From Macrobrachium rosenbergii (lineage: Eukaryota > Arthropoda > Malacostraca > Decapoda > Palaemonidae): a stretch of 64,000 bases of DNA. Each line of letters begins with the position of its first letter. Position 1 is the first letter of the stretch. A model generated the notes under the pieces. It ran no database searches, was not told where the DNA came from, and saw only the letters and a list, made by a program, of their open reading frames with translations. The DNA lies in the NCBI RefSeq assembly GCF_040412425.1, contig NC_089782.1, positions 43,913,822 to 43,977,821 on the forward strand. The letters are read 5' to 3'. Below are positions 55,601 through 64,000 of this stretch, one piece after another. The position numbers and the translations under genes were made by a program.

Positions 55601-58600
55601 TAATACATACATGCACATCTTGAGATTTCTACTCCCACAAAATATTTTAAGCGACCGTTTTCTGTGAATTGCGGTTAGCTTCCAGTTACGTGTGAGGGGC
55701 CGTGTAAGCACACTACTGTTTGGTAGGTGACTTTTCAATCTTCAAACGAGGCTTGTTCAAACTGCACCAGTCAACAAAGGTTAAATATAGACCAGGAGAA
55801 CCATGAAAGCAAATGTGTTTGCAAATGATACCCACTCGAATATTTTCTGATAGTTTATATACTGGTATTAAAATTGAAATTACATCTTCAAGTATTTTAA
55901 AGCAATATATTGTTTTAGTAGGCAAGGATAATACTGCATGCAGTGTTTACTGCATTAAAAAGTGAATGAAGTTCACCCAAAAGAATTTGGATCAGGGATT
56001 ATTAAGTTATATATTTAAAATGTTATTAAAGCACCAAATTGAAGAAAAATTCAGAAGCAGATAGAAAACAGAAAAAATATTGATTAATCAAAATTAAATT
56101 TTCTGCACGGCCCTGTGAACTACCTGTAAATGACTCATAACCAAAGTTATCTGAACTTGATAAAATTTCATTGCAGATTACAATGTTTGTCACATGGCTG
56201 GGACAAAATTTACTGTAGTTCCAGTGACCATGTATTGGATTTTTGAATAAAATATCACTGCTAAATGAACATCCAAGTGTTGCACATTTAAGCTATGTAA
56301 ATCAAGAACCTTTGCGCCTGATGCAATCAAATCTTCTCAAAGAATGAATGGCAATATGCTGTGCCATTTTCCTTGAAATTATGAAGTTTTGTCGAATCAT
56401 ACATTATTAAGTAATTTAACCAGACCACTAGTATTTCATAGATCTCCAAGCATAATTTTCTTTTTTTCTAAAGTAAACTTTCTATTCTTTTCCTTTCATT
56501 AAAGATCATGAGGAAGTAACTTTCCATTCACAGATACAACAATTTTGCAAAATCAAACATTCCACTCTTTTAAAGGTAAACAAAGACATAAATTACTTGA
56601 AAGTAAATTCATAAGGAGGACAGTCATGTACAAAAATTGACACTGTTCTGCCAAAAGAACTCCCTCAACTTACTGTTGATATTTCTAAGCATAACTGACC
56701 TCCACAATTCTGAAGCCATCTACACAGATGCGTAGATCTGCTTTTCCACAGAAGCTGAAAATGAAATGAATTCATTTACATGGCTAATGCTCTAGCATGT
56801 TCGAGTTCAGCTCACTTATAAAAAAAAAAAAGTAGTAGTTCCCACTATTTTGTAATCTGTGACACTTCCAAGAGTTCTCTTTGGTCTGTATGAATGGCCT
56901 CAACAGAGCTGCCCTTTCTGTCAACTTCTTGATTTAATAAGGCCGCTTATAAGGCTACAGCATGTAGAGCCAGCAGCTGTTTATATTAAATTGATTGGAA
57001 GAGTGGAAAGAGGGAGGATTGCTGATCTAATTCCAGCAAGCTATGACCATGTAACTCGAGGAAACGACATTTTCAATGCACCGATCTCAGTGATGCCTAA
57101 TGAGTTATCACTCCATAACTGACTAACAGCCACTTGCGAACTATCCACTATTCTCATGATAGTAACATTGATAACTATTATCATTCGGTAGTTTAGCTAT
57201 ACCATTGAGCTTAAAGTTCTCATGGCTGTAAGGATTTATAAGTGGAACTCGAATGAATTTACCAACGATTTTTTTTTTTAAGATTTTCTTTTTCTCATGG
57301 GAGAGGATTGCATGTAAGTTTACCTTTTGTAAGATAAATGGATAATATTTAAGCGATGATGCAATTCTCAATTCAGATAAACAACGTTAAGTTAATCTAA
57401 ATTCAAAGTCCATGGTACACTATACTATGTGAATTACTACTTGCATACCGAAGTCATGTTTACGATTTATACTATCACCTGTATTTCTGGAACGAGTTAT
57501 GAATTCTAAAATTACAACATTCATGACAAACATAAGATATACCAATATATAAAGAAAATCATATTGAGTAACACAATAATTTTACACTACGGCAAATTTT
57601 TTACATACATACAATGCACCCATAAAGTTTCATATGCTTAACACAAACTTTCCTCAGCGTACATCAACAAATGTTTAGTGGGCTTCTCTTTTCCTTTGCT
57701 GATTTATGTTTGTTTCCCTGAATTTCATTATTACAGCTTCCATCAAAATTAAAGCACATCGTGGGTTTCTGGCTACTGAAATACACTTCCACAAATAAAA
57801 GTCAGTTAGCTACGTGCAAATCAACCATGAAACAAAAACGCTAAAAGACTGCAAAGACAGGCCCAAGACAGATTTGGTCACAAAATGGAACTAATGGAAA
57901 TCATTAAAAGGAAAGAACACAGTGCTGTGTAGTAGCCTGTGGACTGTGCAGGACAATGCACAGAACTCAATTATTACTAAAATACTTAGAGGCAAGTGGT
58001 TGTTGAGAAGTGGAGATGAAAAGTTTAGACATCAATATGTTGAAATACAGTATGCTGTTACTTTTTTTTTTTAATAATACACAGCACACACTAATGTAAG
58101 GCAAAAGAGGAAATGCATGTAATTGTTACCACTCTTAACTACTAAGCACAAATACAGTTGACTACATGTAATTTCAGCAATTACATAAAGAGCACACGTG
58201 ATGCAATTCTACAGATATTCAAAATAACAAAAACGCACCTTCATAATCAGAACACAATCACTGCTTGCATGAGATCAGTTTGACTACATTCAAGACTTGA
58301 TAAAGTTTGGTACATGGCAGAGAAGTACATGAATAGTCAATTAACCATGTAAGGAATCAGAGCCTTCACACCTGTTAAATACAACTGCTGAAGTTGTCAA
58401 TTGTGGAAATTACATCTATACTGTAATTGCCAGTGTACTGTACCTACAATGGGATCCCTGAAACTCTTATGCTGTAAAGTCTAGTGGGGGATGGCAGTTG
58501 TTTACAATACAGTCTAGTGAAATAATGCCAAAAGTTTGATGACAGTGAATACAAAACCATCTTCATCCAGAAACAGTCTGCCTACCTTGAATATGAAGGT

Positions 58601-58712
58601 ATTCCTTGACAGAGGTAGTGAATACATTACTGGCCAAAATATCTGAGAACGGGTTGTCGCCAGTCTTCAAATGGTTTCCTTTAATTTGACCAAAACTATA
58701 CTCTGTTACTGA

Positions 58713-58715
<3 letters not shown>
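52696..58715. other. Intergenic or intronic, no convincing gene
   Basis: Six kilobases of AT-rich DNA. CAGTACTGTA-like words are frequent around 54990-55330. No frame has recognisable similarity or a supporting splice structure. The second copy of a diverged repeat lies at about 54670-54776. Confidence 0.45.
54670..54776. repeat. Diverged dispersed repeat, copy 2
   Basis: It aligns with 23118-23226 in the same orientation at roughly 70% identity by eye. It shares GTGAACAA--TGAGACAGA and GCAAAATGCA-TAG-TGAAC. Confidence 0.5.
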
Positions 58716-58798
<83 letters not shown>

Positions 58799-58817
58799 TT
58801 TATATATATATATATAT
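58716..58817. repeat. (TA)n microsatellite
   Basis: TA dinucleotide run of about 100 bp interrupted once by a short T run near 58795-58800. Confidence 0.97.
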
Positions 58818-61800
58818 TTAATGAGAAAGCAACATACTTCACGCATAATGGAAATGACTGACTTAACTTGAAGCTGGGCGCCTAAGTTGCTTGGGAAATG
58901 AGGATAAACTTTGCACACTGATGTACATGCACATGCAACCATTATATTTTGCTCGAACTGAAAAGATAATTCTTGGCAGAAAAGTAACATTTTTTTCGCT
59001 CGGGTGAGAAACTGCACAGTAGAACCTGACAATGCGCGTGATGGACCGACATTTCACTACAGTATTATCACCAACATACAAGTAATGAAAGCATAACTAC
59101 AGCAAACAGGATCTTACACTGAAAAAACAATTATTGACAACCCTGATGCTAAACATAACACTCCTCATAAGTAGAGATCTGTAGGAGACTACTATACTTT
59201 TAGGTAACATCTATAAGCCAGGAACAGAAGCTACCAGACCAATTATAACTACCAATCGTTCAGTTTACTTCTTTCAGTGATTTCATTTCATGTTTTCTTT
59301 TTTTTTTCTCTACCAAGATACTAAGCTGTTTGTGTCAGTAACTTGCACCGTTTTCGTATCAGCTAACAGATTTCACACAGTCACTACACACAACATGACA
59401 TTTTCGGCTACTGGTAATTACTGTACTGAATCCCAATTAATGCATTTACAGTAATCCAATAGGGGAAACTAAAATGGAATTACTGTACCTTTCCCATCAA
59501 TTTTCTTTCCTGCATGTTCAGCCGTGCTTAAATTTTTAATTACCAACTCTTCATTTGTTCAACAGCTCACAAGCAGATTTATAGAATTTCTTACCTTAAC
59601 CATAATTTGCAAATTTATTTTCTTTAATTGTTGTCTATTCATACCTTAGGCCAGACATCGTTAAAAACTTTTAACTAGCATTTGATAAAATTGTAAATAT
59701 TTAATTCACCTACTTGCAGGTTGCCCGATAATTGCTTCTGTTTTCACTTTTTTATTCTTTTATAACTTTTCTTTTATACATTAAATATCATACAGTACGT
59801 TAAGCTTTCAGTGTGGTAACTTCAAACTTTTTAACCGTTTTGTCAGTGCTGTTTTCATCATGAACAGGTAAACTGCTATCACTTTAATAAGTCTGAAGCA
59901 CTTAGAGGTATGATTCTAGACCAAACCAAGAAAGGTTCATCTTAACAAAAAAAAAAAACAGGTTCCCTTACATGTGAACCAAATCCTATACTTTTCATTG
60001 TAATCCCATTACCCCAACGCTATTTCAAGACGATTTTGCATACAGCCCAATTATTTTGCACTAACCCCTAGCTATCTTTACAAAATCTCAAGACAAGTGG
60101 CTATACTTGTTGATGTGTGCCTCTTTCACACTCGGTAGAAAAACTCTTCTCCAACACAATGCTCAGCCTGTCGTCTACTGTAGCTAGGTCATACAGCAAT
60201 CACAGACGAAATCTATGACAGTCTTCGTCATGCGTTCATGGCATTCTCTGGTGAATTCTGGATTTTCAAGTAGAAGTCTTCGTTCTATGGAAAGTTCTTA
60301 ATACATACCATGGATGATACTCTCAGAAAAATATTCCATCCGGTCCTTTATCGTTTTGGAGAAGCCCTTGACATATTGGGCTATATAGCTCTGACATACA
60401 GTAAGATTTTTAATTCTAAAACACCTTAAACCTTACAAGTGAAAAGTGACGCTTCACAGCAACGGTCTAATGAGAACTGAAACATTTAAGATTTTACACC
60501 ATGGTAAAACGTCTTCAATACGTACATTGCTTTATTTTCATATACAAAAGAAAATTAATGGAAGTTAACGAGGCACATGACACCGTGTATAAGTCACCAC
60601 TATACACAGATTACATCAGACAAATCACAATTAGGATGGCTAATGTTACAGCTTACACATTAATTTAAATTTAGTAGGGCGCAGAGAGGACAAATTTCCC
60701 ACGGCTGTTATTTCTACAACAGAGCTAACTGCTCAAAGACTCGTGAATGTAGCTTGAAGGTTTAAATTTGATCGTGAAATAAGAAAGTCTCAACTTGATG
60801 AATATGACAAAAGCATCAGTAAAAAGTGCTTTAGTAACTGAGAGCACAAGGTAATGTAAATTGTAATGTGAAAGGAATGCACGAAGGAGTTAAAATGACA
60901 ACAAAAATGTGGCATGTACTGTAAGAAATTAGATTCTTCCAAAAGGAAGAAACCCTAAAATTAACCATAAATGAATACGAGTAAATAAAATAACATGTTC
61001 TTGAAGGAAAAAAATTGCAATTGATTAAACAGGGCACCAAAATAGATTTTTTTTTTCAGTTAGGAAGGTTTAATCAGGAACAGGGTATTAAAGAGTTATC
61101 TCCAGGAAAAACAAAGGCTTGATTGAAGACAGAGTCCATAACAACCATCACTATGCAATGACATTTCTCAGCAATATCAGAAGTCTGACTAAGATCGAGG
61201 GAGAACCCTATTCAACAATTTGAGCTGATTTGGCTGCGGCAGTACACTGAGTTATCCTAAGGTTTACACATGTATACAAGCGCGCGCACGCACACACACA
61301 CACGCACACAGGAATGACTTACTGGAAGGTGGTTAATGTGGACACTAATTCTGTTCTATGAAAGATCAAGCAACACACCACAGCATCTACTTATTCTCCG
61401 TTTCACGTTCCTTTGAGTTTAAATGCAAGTAAACAAAGCATTCTCTTGAAAACGACAGTGATGACAGTTTGACCCAATGTTTGACTAAAGAGCAGAAAAT
61501 ACTCGATTACAGGTCACAGTGCACTGCCTTTGCAGCTGGTAAGGTCAGTGGCCTGTAACGTTCTTTACATTTACCCAGAAGAAAGCTACCTTCAAGTACA
61601 TTATCTTAACAAGTACTGTACTGTATTTCCTTCAACTGCAGACTTGGCAGGTCAGCCAAAGTCACATCACTAAAGGTAGCACAGGATTTGCAATTAGTTA
61701 GATTTAAAGAAAGCTGGTCGAATGTGTTTAAGTGAGCAGAATATTCCAGCAATAAACTCAGTTCTTGGTCCATATCTCCTGGAATCCTTCAATTACTCAA

Positions 61801-62970
61801 GAGACAGTTGCTTTTCTTACTCTGTGTTATTTTCATAAAGAAATCCCACCATTTTCAAACTCGTCCTAAGACATGATGCTTAACTAGGAATTAGTGCCAT
61901 TGACGGCCTTTGTTTTCCAGTAATTTATGAAGCATGCATTCCTGCCTCTTTTTGGCTTGTCAAGAATCACATAATTATGTGGAAATTCACTGGTTATTAT
62001 GTTAAACGGGCATTTATATACGTGTCTCTGTTATACTGGACCATCCAAACAGTTTCCCTGGCTAAAGTTCAGGTGTTCGTAATGAATACGACAGCCTGAA
62101 CTAAAGATGCCTGCGGCATTTCTACCAAATCTTGACATCGTGCAAATTAGGGCCAGGGAATTAAGCATAACATTCATTATGATGGGAAAGAAAATATTTT
62201 TGGCAGTGCATTGTTAAAACGTATTTGAGCTCCATGAGTACTTTTACATGCTATTGTTGTAAATTCAAAACTTTGTTATTTAGTTGAAAGTTAAATTTAA
62301 TTAAATCTGACTTGACTGCACATTTTAGTGACATAATAATGGGTCTAGACTGCATATGACATAAAAGCCTAAACTGCAAACGTGACAGATCTTAATTGTC
62401 AGTAACGCTGTGACAACCACAAATATTATATGTACTGTATAGACAGTACTAATGTAGCTGAGTGACAAAAAATTGACATGCTTACTCTCAAACTCACTTT
62501 AGATTTCAAACACTGAGTCAAAATACTTCACTGACCTGATTGTGTTACTTTAATGCTCGATACGTGAACACCTCCTGAAGCTTCGATTAAACCTCCAGCA
62601 ACACGGTTAACTGAAAGAGGATCCCAACACCTACAGACGTTTCACTGTACACGAAACTCACTCCGACAGATGGCGCTGTCAATTCTAGCCTTCTCTGAAG
62701 AGGTTGGTACTTAAGATTACTTTTACGGTGACAGTTAGATGACTGGTACAGGAGGAAAAATAATTGACATTTCCAACAATTACAAGTACTGAAAGGTCTT
62801 CATTATAAAAATATCCTTTTGGAAACTTTTAAGAATTTCGTTAAACTCTGACAGGAAGCTCGGAGACTCAAGGCATATATTAGTCTTCTTCCTGCAAAAA
62901 TCACATGGACAATACATGTCATTACATCACAGTAAAAGTGTAAAGTGTATGTATGTACCCTCTATAGCCA
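58818..62970. other. No recognisable gene
   Basis: AT-rich DNA with many short frames and no recognisable protein. A CA microsatellite lies near 61280-61310. Near 62640-62700 there is a CpG-richer stretch with CAGATGGCGCTGTC. That could be a regulatory site or the edge of a repeat. Confidence 0.4.
61279..61310. repeat. (CG/CA)n microsatellite
   Basis: Short run of GCGCGCACGCACACACACAC type. Confidence 0.9.
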
Positions 62971-62977
62971 AGAATGC

Positions 62978-63172
62978 CTAGACTTCCCGTTGTATTCTTG
63001 GATCAAAAACCATAGGCACAAGCTGTTTATTTCTTTTTTGTTTTGTTTTGTTTACTGTAGGTTCTTCTATGAGAGATGACTGCATCCATTTCAGCGGTAA
63101 ATTAAGAATTCCTTGTTTGCACTTAGAGCAGTCCTCCTTGTCAGCACATGACTCCTTCAGACCAACAAACAT
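62978..63172 (-). CDS. Unrecognised short Cys/Lys-rich ORF, possibly a gene relic
   Basis: A minus-strand frame of 64 residues starts at ATG 63172 and stops at 62978. It contains a CADKEDCSKCKQG cluster reminiscent of a zinc-binding segment, a lysine-rich KTKQKRNKQ stretch, and ends in FDPRIQREV. No intron signals tie it to other exons. Sequence upstream in the same frame is closed. The composition looks less random than its neighbours, but I do not recognise it. It may be the C-terminal end of a decayed transposon protein. Confidence 0.25.
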   Translation of the reverse strand: MFVGLKESCADKEDCSKCKQGILNLPLKWMQSSLIEEPTVNKTKQKRNKQLVPMVFDPRIQREV

Positions 63173-64000
63173 TTAGGGTCTGCTTCTCACTGATATGTTA
63201 AAGAGTCTGGGGCAAAGAGCTATGACATCTCTTCTTCACAAATGACGACGACACCTCACTTTGATTTAATATCCACAAGAAAATGATTAAACAATGCCAG
63301 GGAAGCCAAAGCTCCAGTTACCATAAAAGAACCTGCAACACACTAGAATGACTATTATATCAACATGGCAACACACAGACGAGAGGCCAAGAAGAGATGA
63401 AGCAATGAACACTATATATCTAATACATCCCACTGTGAAGCCAGGCAGTGACGTATTTTCCGAAGGGGAAACACCAATCTATTTGAGTCAACACAGAGCG
63501 AACACAAAAATAAAATCTACGACTTCATTGTTTAGGACATGAACTGTTATGAGTTTAATACTGTTGTAGAACTTAGTTGTCACCTAAGACTCAAATGATG
63601 AGAGAACATCAAATCACTAGATGCTGATTTTACCTGACAGTAACATAAAACGGACTCAAAAATTGTCTTGAAAAATAACAGTGATGCATTTTGAAACGGA
63701 AAAAGTTTTGGCAGAAAATTGAGACATGCACGTGAGAGCCAGCTACCTATTGACTACATTTCCCTGTTGCGAACTGCATACTACTTTTCGATTTGAAGCT
63801 TTCATTTTATGCAGCTACCTCTTTTGCCTGAGCAGGAGACTGTGTCTCTACTGTCACAGACACTACATCCAAAATGTTGTTTAAATTATTCCATCACTGC
63901 TATTGCGTGACTATTTCACCCTACCATCAAAAGGTTTGCAGTTCACACTGACCAACCAACAGTACCAAGTCCAGGTCAGGATCGTTACAAGTCAAGGCTG
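63173..64000. other. No recognisable gene
   Basis: AT-rich DNA to the end of the window. No feature supported. Confidence 0.45.

Noticed and set aside
58706..59032. 108-residue minus-strand frame
   Set aside because: Its C-terminal half is translated (TA)n, and the rest shows no recognisable features.

Overview
The window is eukaryotic nuclear DNA: GT-AG introns, long AT-rich introns, abundant (GA)n, (CT)n and (TA)n microsatellites, decayed non-LTR retrotransposons and cut-and-paste transposon remnants. It is most like an arthropod, probably a decapod crustacean. The decapod call rests partly on a dispersed repeat at about 29415-29726 that I remember from decapod transcripts, so it is an inference.

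The one gene recognised with high confidence lies at 7.19-21.73 kb on the + strand. It is a complete collagen prolyl 4-hydroxylase alpha subunit (P4HA) of 542 residues in 11 coding exons. All exon phases agree, and the catalytic set (His436, Asp438, His507, Lys517) is intact. Between exons 8 and 10 there are two alternative versions of one exon, 9a (66 bp) and 9b (69 bp), about 2.8 kb apart and each keeping the frame. They look like a mutually exclusive pair touching the active-site fold. A pogo/Tigger-like element with TA target duplications sits between them, an antisense reverse transcriptase remnant lies in intron 6, and a retrotransposon scrap lies in intron 5.

The left flank (1-7.2 kb) holds a decayed LINE, microsatellites, a 263-bp inverted-repeat element, a small unrecognised minus-strand ORF and a possible 5' exon of P4HA ending at 4983. 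From 22 to 31 kb I see the P4HA 3' end, a 162-bp tandem duplication and a decapod-type dispersed repeat, with no convincing gene.

At 31.6-31.9 kb there is a promoter-like region (a palindromic CRE, a CCAAT box, an initiator-like TCAGTG) followed by a candidate first exon with a strong splice donor. No coding exon could be tied to it. The 40.4-43.8 kb interval is a cluster of tandem repeats, the largest a 2-kb minisatellite of 45-bp (15-codon) units with a higher-order structure. From 43.8 to 51.6 kb the minus strand carries several phase-compatible candidate exons of an unrecognised transcript. The same interval holds a Merlin (IS1016/IS1595-like) transposase with its DDE residues visible but its frame broken, and a second broken multicopy-type ORF. 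The right end (52-64 kb) is AT-rich and mostly without recognisable coding sequence.

All identifications are by eye, and no database search or computation was available.
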